Shown: positions 1-11,568 of the stretch, piece after piece
Layout of the letters: every line of letters starts with the position of its first letter
Position numbering within the stretch: position 1 is the stretch's first letter
Assembly (NCBI GenBank): GCA_030141605.1
Contig: JAQGDQ010000020.1
Location: 1,076,001-1,140,000 of the forward strand
Length of the DNA stretch: 64,000 nucleotides
Reading direction: 5' to 3'
DNA from: Tubiluchus corallicola
Lineage: Eukaryota; Priapulida; Priapulimorpha; Priapulimorphida; Tubiluchidae
Translations under genes and position numbers: made by a program
The notes under the pieces: generated by a model
What the model saw: only the letters and a program-made list of their open reading frames with translations
Database searches by the model: none
Told to the model about the DNA's origin: nothing

Positions 1-150
1 TATGCATGACTTCGAGCTACGTAGGACGTCGAAGCGCCAATAATTGTAATTTAGTTTGTAATTGCGTGTTTTATCTCACGTCATGCTGTCTAAAGATTTT
101 TGTTATTCAAATTCTTCAAAAATTAGTCTGTAGAGTCAGGAACAGAAGCG
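1..150. repeat. dispersed repeat, copy A
   Basis: This stretch aligns by eye with 5618-5735. Both have TTCGAGCTA, then GTAATTG, GTGTTTT or ATGTTTT, AAATTCTT and a shared GAGTCAGG end. Its family is unknown. It supports position 1 lying in an intron or intergenic DNA. Confidence 0.6.
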
Positions 151-870
151 TCATTTATAGTCAGCATTTTTCGTTGTAATGCTACAAAGCATTCTTCTAG
201 AACTCGCCCTAAATGAGGTCATCGGTCACTCATCCAAAAGGGGAGAGAAAAGAATGGTGAAAATAATGCAGGTGCAGAAAAATGGGCTTCACATAACTAA
301 TTTGTTAGTAATAGAAGGTGTCTACTCTTCTAAAAGCGGGTGACGTTGTAGTGATCAGCAAAACACTTATCTGGTAAAAATTCCACAGAAAAGAGGCCAG
401 AGGCAAAAAACTGGAAATACAAGCAGCCATTCTGCATGTCAAAAGTAAAGACATGAGAAGCAGCAAAAAACGATGAATAATAGGCCATTAATGCTAGTCG
501 CATACGGTAAAAAATCTGTCTGCAACAAACTGCCGAATGCAAATCGTCTCAGACAACATTTGTCTGTAAACGGCAGCTTTCGTATAAAGCAAATTATGCA
601 TTTGGCAAAAACTGTAAATATTTACTAGTTGACACCTGACAAAACGACTGCTTCTTATTAGTTTGACTTGATTTTGTTTGACACAAATTGTTGTACCAAA
701 CCCCACACACAGGAGTAGGATGAAAGTTAAGCACATTTAGCAAAAATCTGTGTGTAACAAAACTGGTAAAACAGCGTTTACAGAGGCTGCAGACGAGCAA
801 AAATATGCGTCAGGCAAGTTGTTGCACACTATTTTATCTCGTGTGTGCCGGTTATGACGAGAGTTCATAC

Positions 871-1003
871 CTAGCGCATCAATCATACAAGCTTCCCGGG
901 TGTATGCCTCCACCGGGATAACATTCTGGAAGCAATGCAGGCTCACTACACCCAAACCTTCATTCCATATATCAACTATATGCTTTACTTTAGCATTGTC
1001 CTT
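871..1003 (-). CDS. ANKLE1: ANKLE1 exon 9, nuclease core
   Basis: Residues 737-781. Reads HIVDIWNEGLGVVSLHCFQ then EAYTREACMIDAL. The conserved Glu of TREAC, a family catalytic residue, is present. The exon ends at donor GTATGA after 871. If that donor were skipped, the frame would run to a TAA at 737-739 with no family similarity. Confidence 0.9.
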
Positions 1004-4000
1004 CTGAAAATGTAAAACAGGAAATAAAAAGCAATTAAAATCACAAAAAAAATTATAAAAATTAGTTTTCATTAGTTTTAGCTTTATATGTTCGTTTCAT
1101 CTAATAATAATACTATTAATTCTCCAGGCACATTTATTTAGTTTATTTATATAATATTATATACATTATATAATTTTCCTTGCAACTACTAAACCATTTG
1201 TGATAAACTATATACCAAATCAATCGTTTCGGTCAACCATCGTCCCATTTTGCAATTTGGCAGAAAAAGACCATGAAAAACACCTATAACAATGGGCATT
1301 TCTCTTTTGTATTTTGTCCATTTTTTGGGAAAGCTTATACAGTGTTCCCTCGCTATTTCGCGGTTCGTTTATCATGGACTTGCTGTTTCGCAGGTTTTCA
1401 AAAATATTAATGTAAAATATTTATCGCAGTATTTTCGCTGTTTGCAGTACTCTGTCTAAAACATTTTTGCACATGCGTAGTACGTATTGAGCAGTAATGT
1501 ATAGATTTGATGAATTTTGCATAAAAATCACAAAATGTATAAAAATATATTAAAAATACTAATTCTAACATTAAAAGAATATTATAAATCATAAAGAATT
1601 ACCATTTACAGTAAATAGTGTATTTATTCGGCGGATGAATGCACACCAAAAACGAAAAATAGTACTTGTGCCCGCTTGAGATGCTACTTGCCGATTGTAC
1701 ACAACACACGATTTTTTGATTGATAGAAAGCGACCAACCAGAGAATGCTGCTCTGTATCCCAGTCGCTGACCATAATTCATCAGGGTTATGTATAAGAGT
1801 GTGGTGAGGGTTTATAAAGACTGAAAATAATGTATAACTACTAAAATAAGTATAGCGCCCTACTTCGCGGAAACTCACTTGTCGCGGGTGGGCCTGGAAC
1901 GGAACACCCGCGATAAGTGAGGGAACACTGTAAAACTGAGGTCTGAAGGACATGATCATGAAAGATGAAGTGCTATATATTGCATGGCAAGGAGCTTTCA
2001 AGTAGCAGACATGTTTGGTTTCCCGAAAAAACATAGACCCCTGTAATGAGGATTTTTCTAGATAGCACATCTGATTTTAAGAAATTTTGACCAAACTCCG
2101 TGTAGAAACACCACTGTGGACTATGTGGAGATGCTTCATGTGGGTCTTGCACAAAGTTTTTAGAAAACTGTCCTGCAAAGTTTCGTAAATCTTTCAAAGA
2201 CGTAGATCAAAGACTCTTTATGCAGCTAATACTAGGTTTGTTTAAAAATGCGATAGAAAACTGACTTTGTCTTGTCACACAATAATCCCTATAATTTCGA
2301 AAAATGTGGTGTTTATAAAATTCTTTGCAAAACCTGTGACAAGGTTTTATTTTCGGCAAACCTGTAGAAATTTAGAAGTGCAAATTACAGAGCATAAGGA
2401 AGACATGCGTCAACAAAAACTCGAAAGTGCTTTTATTATCCATGTCAGAGAGACTATCCACAACTTTGATTTTAATAGAAGAAAAATTTTATATCCAACT
2501 AGAAGCATCACTTATGGCACGTTCAAACTAGAAACTTTTCTCGCCAAGTAACTGTCAGAAAGCTTGCAATAACTTGGCAACAGTAACTCGCAAAACAGTT
2601 CACACTTGTGTGTTTGCTGTCAGAGAGAAAACTCGCAACAGAGAGCTCGCTAGTCTGAAAACATCGTAGGTACATCTTTGATGGCTTCTTTGATGATCAA
2701 ACCTTACCACTTTATTAGTTTTGCCCAAAGCCTCATAAAAATGCGAGTATGGTCTTGACCGCTGACCCTTCCCTATGTAAAATATAGCCGCTAGGAAAGT
2801 GCGGAATGACTCCTCTTCACCCAATGCTTGACTGCGAACTGGTAAATTGTCAGTTACTCGGGGATCTAAAACAACAAAATGATTCTCAAAATATTGAAAA
2901 TGGTAAAGAAAATGACAATAGAGTCCACAGCAGTTAACAAATATGATGCACCACAATTAATGCTGTACCATTATGAACCAATAAAGACAGAGACAATGAC
3001 AATAAAAAAAACAATGCAGCACGATACATGACAATAACAATAGAAACAATTACAACTAATGAGATAAAAATGTGGCAAAAATAATGAAAATAAAGACAGA
3101 GAATGATGACGTAATGACAATTAAGTAACAATGCAGCTAACAAAAGAAAATGATGATAATTAAAAAAGTAACAATGCAGCTAACAAAAGAAAATGATGAT
3201 AATTAAAAAAGTAACAATGCAGCAAAATTTATGATAATGACAAGAGAAACAATTACAGTAAAACAAATAAGAAAGCAGCAAAAATAATGAAAATGACGGC
3301 AGAGACAGTTACACATATAACAATGCAGTTATACTGATGATAATGATGACAGAGCTAACCAAAAAAACAAGCAATGTAAGGAAAACAAAGATGATATTGA
3401 AACTACTGACTTACTTAGTTTCAGAAACATTTATATCAAGCTTCTGGCATTGTTGGGTAATCTCTGTGTAACTGTACATATGAAAATGACAGACATAAAT
3501 GAAAGCAAATTGTTTATGCAAAAAAATAAGCTGTTTAAAGTATCATTTTAACTTATGAACTATTGCACTCAGTACAAGAGCAGGGCCTGCCTTCGCAAAA
3601 AGTCATACGACTTTGACCTTGACCTTGTAAGCCAAAAAGCAAGCTTAGTGATTACAGCTCCACACACTGACTTACCAAGAAGTAGGTAGTTAAATGATGA
3701 CTTCAAGTTCCCTTCTCTCCACTTTCTCATGGGATCGGGCGTGTCAAAGGCGTGGCACATGGCCTTTTCCTCAGCAGCCATTTTAATTTGGTCCAGTTTA
3801 CCCTGGATGACTAGATTCAGTTCTTTGCAATATTCATCTAAAATGCAACAACGCTTATGTATGTACATAAAAAAGCACATAAAAGTAAAAAATAAATAAA
3901 AACAAGAAACAAAACCTGGATTTAAACCAGATGCTTTGAAATACGAAGCCAATTTTACTACACAGAAACTTTTCACATCTCTCCGTGAAGTCCAACTTCG

Positions 4001-7000
4001 ATATTTAATACGTAAACAACGGTATAATAAACTTGAAAATTTTCAAAAACAATAACAACAAATTTCATTATTTATTAGGCTTCTGCTAAAAAAATTGTCT
4101 TAAACTTATAATTTTGCTAAAAACAAGACCTTAATCAAAGGATTTTTGTTTTAAAGTTGCTAACCATTGTCAAAGTTGCAGCTAAGAATGAAAATAAATT
4201 CATTAACTGTTAAAAAAGTTTCGATTTCAATTATTAGCTATGCCACAGGAATGCCAACTTACGAAGCTACACTGATGCCTAAACATTAGGGTTAATATTC
4301 ACCTGTGTCACCTCGCCGTGGCAACCCTGGATGTTTCATGAGTCGAGCAAGTCGTCGCAAGTACACGGAGCGCGTAGCATCTGTGACCGGACCAGGTTGG
4401 TCATCCTTACATCGCAGCTCATTACGCAAACGAGAATTACTCATCGCTTCGATAAACGATGGTATAGAGCATCTAGACGTATCGCTAGCATTCGACGACA
4501 CAGCTAACGAATTTTCAGATTTTTCTTCATCCTCAACGTCAATTGTCTGAATAATATGAGAACTGTATTAGTCTAAGCGTACACAAAATGACAAAATAAT
4601 GACCAAGAATTAAAAACTCAGTTCTCTTATGTTATCAAAATGATCTGCGGCACAAAGAGATGATGTTGTAAAGTTTATGCTATAGATCACAACTTTTGAA
4701 AAAATCCTAATGAAGATCTCATACAAGAATCACTCAACTTTATCATGACCCATACTCAAAATAAACAAAACATTTTAATAATAAACATAATAAATAATCG
4801 AAAGCCCGAAAATAGATTTTGGTCATAAATAGATGTATAATCGATAGTGTGTGAACATTCTGGGCATAGTTTCCACTTACCATTTGCTCCCTTTAACGAT
4901 CGTAATAGGCTGATTAATATAACTGTGGCTAGCTACATAATGAATCAAGTTTATAAGCAAAGGATAAATAGGATTATAAACAACAATGCACTAACATTCT
5001 ACATAGTATTTGATAGAAATTATTATTATTATTATTATTATTGTATTATCATTGTCACCATTGTAGTCAACATGGCCATTATCAGTGCAGCATTGGTTTT
5101 CACATAGATGCAGCTTCTCTGGTTCTTTGTGCTTTTCTTCTGTTTTCTCATTTTCATCCATCCCCCTCTTTCACTTTTTTCATTTCTTCTCAAAGAGCCC
5201 TTTAACTTATACTGCTGCACTCCCAAGTGAAAAGACTTTACTTTAATATAATAATTCTGCTGATGGCAGTTATATTGTGCTTGGTAACTAAAAGAGCGAA
5301 AAATGTTAAGCAGACATCATTCAGAATGTCTGCCACATTATTCATTATAGTCCTATTTGATTGTTATTTATAAGGTGGCTTCTGTGTGAAAATACACTAG
5401 CTATATAATATCTATCAGCCTACTGCTATCATTAGAAGAGCAAGGACAATGAGTTTCCAGAACAACTGCAGAAAGATTTTTCGTGATAGTAGGAGCAGAA
5501 CTGAAGGCATTTTATTGGTCGCGATGATGATACAGTAGAATCGCTTCTACTGTAAAAGGTGTTCTGCAGTCACAGGCTTATTATATACTTTTTTACAGTC
5601 AGTGTACAAAATTTCTGTACGATTTCGAGCTAGGTAGCACCAACACGTCTATTTTAATTGGTAATTGCATGTTTTGTCGCATCTCGTGATTAAATCTCTT
5701 AAATTCTTTAAAAATTTGTCAGATGAGTCAGGTATTGTAGCGAATGTACCAGTCATGATCTTGACTATAAATGTAGTTACGCCAATTAAGGATCAGAATT
5801 CCTTTCCGTTTCACTGCAGCGGAAACTCTCTAATAATAGTAGATAAATACCATGTAGGACGTTCGTGCATTATTGATCATAATCCGATTTTAAGAGCAAA
5901 ATTTTTTACGGGCTTTAACTAGTATTAATATCATTATTATTACCTATTACATTCTACTGGTATGTCTATATGCCTATACGGATTGATAAATACAGCAATC
6001 AATCAAATTAGTAAATTTGCAAACGAACAAAAAATTAAAACAAAGAGCAAAAAAAATAATTAAATAAACAAGTAATAACTATAAACAAATAAACGCATAC
6101 ATACTGAGTAAGCTTTCCAGTCATAGATAACGGTAGAGTCTGGAACAAGAACTGATGAACTTGCAGAAATGTTCGCTAGATGGCACTTCAGTTCCTGCAA
6201 TGTGTCATCCTGGCTGACCAAACTTGCGTTATAACTAGGCGTAATACTACAATGGCAAGCATTCGCACATTTCCCGGGACAGCGTCGCTCTAACAGAGTT
6301 ACTCCCTCTTCCACATCTGTGTATAAATATTCTGTTACTGCACTACAGTCTAAATTACCAGAACACACTCTAGAGAGCATACCACTTGTACTACCAGAGT
6401 CACCGAATCTCCCGTCTGTATTCCTACTTATTGTGGATAGATCAGAAAGGTCTCTAGTAAAATTCTCTGGATATAAATCTTCCGTTAATACAGACTGTTG
6501 TTCATCAATGGCAGTATTTTTACCAGCTGAGTCTGCATCATCTTTTTTTGCCAACTGCCAAAATTTGCTTTTATTACCAAGTAAGGAATTGCGAGTTACG
6601 TCTTTATTAGCAAACGTTCGATTTCTAGTACTAAACTGATATCCGTCTGTTCTCGAAGGAGTGTCGGTCCACTTCAAAGTGGAATCTTCACCGGAGTTCG
6701 AGCGATTAACAAAAACTCGCGTTTTCCTCCCGCTAAAATCTTCCCTGCTCTCTTTATCATCTCTATCAGTAATAGTGAGATTTGCCAAGAGGCTAGAAAC
6801 GCTGAGATTCTCGCATGCCGTGTGAAAGCTTGCGGTCCGGTCGACGAGCTCCGACAGTGCTTGGGATCCGTTCTTATACCCGATCTCCACGTGGTCGGGT
6901 GACGTTACGTCAATATACTGATGGGTTGGATCCCATCCATCAAGAGCAAATTGAAGATCCGTTTCCGTTGAGCGAACTCTACTCATTCCATTTGGTGATG

Positions 7001-10000
7001 TAGAACTGACCTTGCATTTTGGTGACACAGTATTGTGGTAGTGTAAAGAAGCATTGCTCTGCTTTGTGTGGGACACTGGTAATGATTCACTAGATGTTAA
7101 CTTCTCGGTAATAATGCGCTGGTCGGGGGCAACGTACAAATGACAGGCTATTTGATTGCTTGATGAATCACCTAAACTGCATGGCTGTGAGCTAGCATAT
7201 TCTCGTGGACTTAGGCTGGGGAAGAATCGCGTTATTGGTTCTGAACGTCCTAAAAAATAAAATGAACATACATTAGAGATAAAATACATCATCGAATTTT
7301 TTTTTTCAAACAGCTTGCAGAATTGAAACAAGTCCATGGTAACTTCTAAAACTTAATTTACAAAACAATGTCTGTGTTTGAGGCTTATATCCTAAGAGAG
7401 TAATAAATTGGTGATTATCAGGCATAGCTAATTTGACTGCCAGAAAGCTTTACCTTTTCTTAATAGCAAATAATGCTCTTTATATATCCTACCCAAATTT
7501 AAATGTTAAACGCTTGAACGAGGATATAAAATTATACAGTAAGTCCTCGCTTAAAGACACAAATGTGTTTCAGCAAAATGCCATTAAATGAAACCAATGC
7601 TTCCAGAGAAAGTAATGCAAAAGAAGTAAAATACGTTCGAGAGACAAAACTCAATGCTCCTCAATTCATATAAACTAAACGTTTTATGAGTTTTATTCTC
7701 ATTTCTACTGATTAATTTCTTTCTGTTAGCTTCATATCTTTCTATCTACATATCTTTCTTACCAATTGCCTAGTGGGTTTTCTTTATTAGCTTTAAGCCT
7801 TAGCTACGCAGTTTGTGGCTGAATACTGAATAGTAAAAGCCCCGGGGTAGCCTTGAGAAAATGCCGTCTATATACAGCAGGCTGCAGGCAAAATTCCGTC
7901 ACAATGTTTACATCCAGATGAATGGAGGAATATAAATCGCAAATAAACCTCGCATTACACAAACAGCTAACACTTAGTAGTCAGTCGGAAAGCAAAAATA
8001 TAATAATAATTGTACTGTTTTATGTTACTAGTGCATTTTCGGAACAGAATAATATAATATGTACTGTTTTAATGTTTCAAATTAGGTAGAAATGTTGTTG
8101 ATAAAATAAAAAACAGCTCTGAACGAAGTAAAAAAATCAACATTTAATGAAGCATGCGTCGTTAAGTGAGAAAAAAGTGTCAAATGTTCAGTGTCAGTAA
8201 AACGGGGAAACGTTAAACAAGGACTTAATGTATGTGAGAATTGCCTAGACGTACCACAGCTGAATTTAAACTTACTGAGTTTAAGTGTATAAGATGGCTT
8301 TGCCTCTTCAAGCTCTGGAAGTGCCAAAAGCTGCTGATGTTGCTGCAGCTGAGCGATGCAAAGACGGTCACCATTCTCCTAGAATCAAAAAAAATTATTA
8401 TATTCTACGTTTATCTTGTGTCCTGTAAGAAAGTAGATAAGAAAAAAGTAAACGAGAACGAACTGACGAAAATGAATGATGGAGAGCCTCTATTGCTACA
8501 AAAATGAAGACTAAGTGTTAACAAATATGCAACAATAAATGGTATTTTCTTACCTCGTTTATGTTAAACAAAGGCCCTTTATATGTTACTAGAAAGGTAA
8601 AATGTATGTTGCTCTAAATTTTGAAGTATAGCATCGTGTTTAGAAATGACTTTTGGGAGGACGCTATGTATAGCTAAATATAACATTAACTTTCTCACAT
8701 TTTGTGAAAGGCTAGCAATCTTTCTCCGCGCAAGCATGACAACATTCAAATCTACAACTGTGTCGCAAAAATATTATATATACTAAATATATACTAAAAG
8801 TAGCTATATATCACCAAAACTAGACTTAGCCACAGTCAAATTATTCTTAATTTATTAGGCACATAAATCTGCTAAACTTGTCTAAGTTAGAATCCTGAAT
8901 CATCAAAGCACCTCAGTAATAACATATAACAATAACAGGCCTTGTTCAGTTTATGCAATTATGCAGTATTATTTATTTATTTACACAAACAACATAAATG
9001 AAATGTAAAAAATTGTGAGATTATCCAACTACCTTGGCCAAGTCCATTGCATCTGCATTATCCTCATCCTTGATATACGGATCTGCTCCATTACTGAGAA
9101 GCAAGCCCATCACCTCCTCTTTCCCCCAAGAAGCACTCACGTGGAGAGGAGTCATACCTTCACAAGACCTAGAGAACAATAAAAGACCAAAAACTTAGTG
9201 AAATGTTATAACCATGAACCAACAAGAAAAAGCAAACACTTAAAATATATTTGCGTAGCATAATATACATCAAAGTAAAATAGCGAGGTACAATTAATTC
9301 TTTAAAGTTAAGTAAAAGAAACTATACCTAACATTGGGATCAGCCCCATGCTGCAGCATCAGTTTAACAAAGTCAATGGCATTTTCATTATCAAGGCCTA
9401 CCGCCAGGTGAAAGGGAGTGGCTCCCTCGGGTAACACGTAGTTCGGATTCGCCTCGTTTTCCAAAACCCATCTGGTGGCACTGTTAGAAAATGCACAGGC
9501 TGGTTATTACTTAATTCACTCACAAATTTTCCACAAATTGGTGAAAAGTTTCAGCAGATAAATTTTTATGTAGTGCTCAAATAGATAGCATTAATGGGAC
9601 AATACACTAAAACAAGTTGTTACATCTCAAAATAAAATGACGATTGAGTGAATGGGTGAACTGCTTCGATTCCCACACTAGCCGGTTTCATTCGCCATGC
9701 TGATTAGGGCTGTTTCCCTCGTACACAGATGATATATACACATCTGAATGTGGCTAAGATATCTCTGTTAGTTGAGTGGCTCATCTTAGAGGGTTAGCCT
9801 TGATAACGAGTCAGGTCGCTGTCTGGCCATATCTATTAAATATAATTACGACATGCGATTGAATGACTAGGTCCTGAATTGCATAAAAAAATAAAAATTG
9901 TAATGTAGAGAAGTAAGAATGATGGACGTAATTTTGCGGCATTTGTTACTGTCTATAATTTTCGTACTCGCAATATCATTTACGCACAAAGGTTTTATTT

Positions 10001-11091
10001 AAGCAAGGATGCCATAGATGTTAAGACCAAAAATCGTTTTAAAGAAAAAACAGACAAATCTCTTCATCATCTCAGATACGCAAACATGTAACACTAGTGA
10101 GTTGAAATTTTTATCTTTAAGTGATATTACGTGAGGGCAAAATAAAGTTTAGACCATAAGAACAACACGAAGACAAAGGTATCAAGTACAAAAAACATTC
10201 CTGTAAATTATCCAATGTCTAGTATGATACAAAATCTAATATCTAAAAAATGTAAAATGTTATATAATGCAATGTATGTTATGTAACGTCATGAATGTAC
10301 AACCCAATACCACATCCATACGGTCACTTGTTAGCCAATATTGCCTGCTGACCACACATAAACTAAAATCTTGGTGACACTGCTTCGGCACTGTAGGAAT
10401 AATTCTAGTGTGTTGTCAAGGACAAAGTACCTCTTAAATGTATCTATCGAGATTGTGCACACTACATGACTTGGGAGATTATTCAACCTGTCTATCACAT
10501 TCAGGCTGAAAAACTGCAAATCTCATGTTGCATTCTTATGTCATTCTCATGTCAATCCAATTTCTTACTCTCATTTTCATATTAGTTTTTATTACATCTT
10601 TATGTCCTTTCACTTTTCAAATTTATCTCCCTCCCATAAATCAATTTCTATTCTTGTACCTACATTTTCCTTTTCTGTTTCACATATTAGGCCTGGCCTA
10701 TACAGTTTTCTTTTTTAACAGCCCCAATAATTTATTAATCAACTTTATTATTAACATGCTTGTTTTCCTTTTCTTTTTAGTTCTTTAATTTTTACACCAT
10801 ATTTATGTATTATTTTGTTATTGCAAATAAAATAAGCTAAACCAAAAAAAAACTAAAAATAATTTAAGGTGAAATATTGAGTAACTTATATGTGTATATA
10901 TTTAGGCCATAGTTTGAGTTGCACTGGATGCTTTTGCGAAAAGACAAATACAACAGACGACGCGCTCTGAGAAACACTAACAGAAAGTTAAAGTAACATT
11001 CCTACTCGATATCTTCAGCTTTTACGCTATCCCATAGCAACTTGGCTTTGAATTCCGCTCTTTCCATTATTCCATCTCTTGCCGTTTGCAT
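871..11091 (-). CDS. ANKLE1: ANKLE1 / LEM-3-like ankyrin, LEM and GIY-YIG endonuclease (3' end missing)
   Basis: Nine exons read on the minus strand: 11091-11006, 9480-9328, 9168-9033, 8378-8255, 7249-6105, 4546-4303, 3837-3676, 2865-2708 and 1003-871. All junctions keep phase and give about 780 residues. Order of domains: ankyrin repeats (residues about 20-125), a long Ser/Thr/Asp-rich linker (167-548), a LEM domain (about 578-618), then the GIY-YIG nuclease (from about 640). Family hallmarks seen are PGPVTDATR in LEM, CHAF and WREG before the nuclease, FYIGKGQRSRPYSHFYEA, and VVSLHCFQ with TREAC. In the family this is a DNA endonuclease; C. elegans LEM-3 processes chromatin bridges late in division. 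The final conserved LTN...YG segment is not found between 870 and 1, and exon 9 ends on a good donor, so the last exon or exons probably lie beyond position 1. The gene is divergent from UBAP2L. Confidence 0.94.
1340..1930. mobile_element. Tigger/pogo-like MITE, 591 bp
   Basis: Ends are CAGTGTTCCCTCGCTATTTC and the inverted CAGTGTTCCCTCACTTATCG, flanked by TA on both sides (1338-1339 and 1931-1932). The subterminal GCGGTTCG and CCGCGAAGTAGGG stretches are typical of pogo/Tigger-derived elements. No transposase frame. It lies in ANKLE1 intron 8. Confidence 0.88.
2708..2865 (-). CDS. ANKLE1: ANKLE1 exon 8, YIG catalytic motif
   Basis: Residues 684-736. DPRVTDNLP is followed by FYIGKGQRSRPYSHFYEALG, the YIG motif with the conserved Tyr, Gly, Lys and Arg residues of this nuclease family. 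Donor GTAAGG, phase 0. Confidence 0.95.
2960..3390. repeat. A-rich degenerate tandem repeat with a 43-bp exact unit
   Basis: Diffuse repeats of AACAATGCAGC and AATGAAAATGAC-like words. From 3125 a 43-bp unit beginning GTAACAATGCAGCTAAC occurs twice in tandem (3125-3167, 3168-3210), followed by a partial third copy. Intronic in ANKLE1. Confidence 0.75.
3676..3837 (-). CDS. ANKLE1: ANKLE1 exon 7, lead into GIY-YIG
   Basis: Residues 630-684. Contains CHAFDTPDPM, WREGNLKSSFNYLLL and the first half of the LLLDPRV strand that corresponds to the GIY part of the nuclease. The Asp codon is split across the donor GTAAGT. Confidence 0.94.
4303..4546 (-). CDS. ANKLE1: ANKLE1 exon 6, LEM domain
   Basis: Residues 549-630. 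LEM domain from about IPSFIEAMS to YLRRLARLM, with the diagnostic PGPVTDATR turn. LEM domains typically bind BAF. Two in-phase donors are present, after 4303 (GTGAAT) and after 4312 (GTGACA). The longer form is used here. Confidence 0.94.
5019..5042. repeat. (ATT)n microsatellite
   Basis: Eight uninterrupted ATT units in ANKLE1 intron 5. The rest of that intron (4547-6104) shows only the dispersed repeat at 5618-5735. Confidence 0.95.
5618..5735. repeat. dispersed repeat, copy B
   Basis: Diverged partner of the repeat at 1-150, in the same orientation, within ANKLE1 intron 5. No terminal repeats or coding capacity seen. Confidence 0.6.
6105..7249 (-). CDS. ANKLE1: ANKLE1 exon 5, long linker
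   Basis: Residues 167-548 in one 1145-bp exon. Low-complexity Ser/Thr/Asp/Asn-rich sequence with no recognised domain and a Cys/His patch (RRCPGKCANACHC). It is open throughout in a single frame, and both borders have good splice signals (TTTTTTAG acceptor, GTATGT donor). Linkers in this family are poorly conserved, so assignment rests on phase and position. Confidence 0.9.
7537..8230. mobile_element. TA-flanked MITE family X, copy 1 (694 bp)
   Basis: Termini CAGTAAGTCCTCGCTTAA and, inverted, CATTAAGTCCTTGTTTAAC, flanked by TA (7535-7536, 8231-8232). Most of its length matches 31890-32521. The ends resemble Tigger/pogo-type elements. The right end stops 25 bp from the donor end of ANKLE1 exon 4. 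Confidence 0.85.
8255..8378 (-). CDS. ANKLE1: ANKLE1 exon 4, end of ankyrin region
   Basis: Residues 126-167. A Gln/Leu-rich helix (CIAQLQQHQQLLALPEL) is followed by a basic stretch. Two donors give the same phase: GTACGT after 8255, used here, and the stronger consensus GTAAGT after 8276. The two products would differ by seven residues. Confidence 0.82.
9033..9168 (-). CDS. ANKLE1: ANKLE1 exon 3, ankyrin repeat
   Basis: Residues 80-125. Reads CEGMTPLHVSASWG then LLLSNGADPYIKDED, matching the second and third ankyrin repeats of human ANKLE1. Ends in phase 0 at GTAGTT. Confidence 0.94.
9328..9480 (-). CDS. ANKLE1: ANKLE1 exon 2, ankyrin repeats
   Basis: Residues 29-80. Contains GATPFHLAVG and LMLQHGADPNV, typical ankyrin-repeat cores. 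Acceptor is CAG, and the donor GTATAG splits an Arg codon. Confidence 0.93.
10331..10519 (-). mobile_element. LINE reverse-transcriptase C-terminal fragment
   Basis: The minus-strand frame reads FFSLNVIDRLNNLPSHVV followed by TFKRYF. This is the signature tail of CR1/jockey-type non-LTR ORF2 proteins (FFS.R.I..WN.LP..VV, then FK). Only the C-terminal end is recognisable; it is a dead 5'-truncated copy inside ANKLE1 intron 1. Confidence 0.7.
11006..11091 (-). CDS. ANKLE1: ANKLE1 exon 1, start codon
   Basis: Residues 1-29, starting MQTARDGIMERAE. The ATG at 11091 is the first one after an in-frame TGA. It is preceded by a short in-frame upstream ORF (11169-11128) that ends before it. The exon ends in phase 2 at donor GTAGGA and joins exon 2 to give the family-like stretch DIDATRWVLENEANPN. 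Confidence 0.8.
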
Positions 11092-11200
11092 CAAAACTAA
11101 AACGCGTTTAAACTTCCCACTTTTCCTTCACGGCAAAAAATCTTCTTCCATTCTAGCCGCTGGCGCCATCTCTTATTGATGATCTAATTTTTTAGAAATA
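11092..11200 (-). promoter_or_regulatory. ANKLE1 5' region with YY1-like core and short uORF
   Basis: On the minus strand the sequence GAGATGGCGCC (about 11163-11173) resembles a YY1 site. The ATG inside it opens a 13-codon upstream ORF ending in TGA at 11128. The transcription start is not determined. Confidence 0.4.
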
Positions 11201-11475
11201 ACACTAGAACACTGCGTCCACTGCTAACGTGACAAGTCACTTCAGGCCTTCAACACTATAGTAAGGGATATTGCACAGTATTACAGGCATTGCCGAATGT
11301 CGCGACACATGTTCACGACTTCACCTGCACATACACTCATACAAAAGTAACAAGACATACATTCCTTTGATTTCACAAGTGGTTTTATTTCCCCAACTAT
11401 GTGAACTAGAAAAGCATTTTCATTGTTGTTGTTATCGTCTTCATCATCATAATCACCATCAACAACATTATCATT

Positions 11476-11552
11476 TTTATTATTATTATTACTATTATTA
11501 TTAAAGTTAGATTAATAATAATAATAATAATAGTAATAATAATAATAATAAT
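11476..11552. repeat. TTA/TAA microsatellite forming a hairpin
   Basis: A (TTA)n arm at 11476-11504 is followed after a short loop by a (TAA)n arm to 11552. Both arms carry the mirrored interruption ACTATT / AATAGT, so the pair forms a near-perfect inverted repeat. Confidence 0.9.
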
Positions 11553-11568
11553 TTATATAGTTGTATAT

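Noticed and set aside
494-736. Minus-strand frame with LLYTKAAVYRQML, considered as the ANKLE1 C-terminus
   Set aside because: Resemblance to the family LLY.A...FLAEG block is weak, no LTN...YG precedes it, and joining would need an intron of about 24 bp.
8241-8507. 88-residue plus-strand frame
   Set aside because: Antisense to ANKLE1 exon 4 and adjacent intron.
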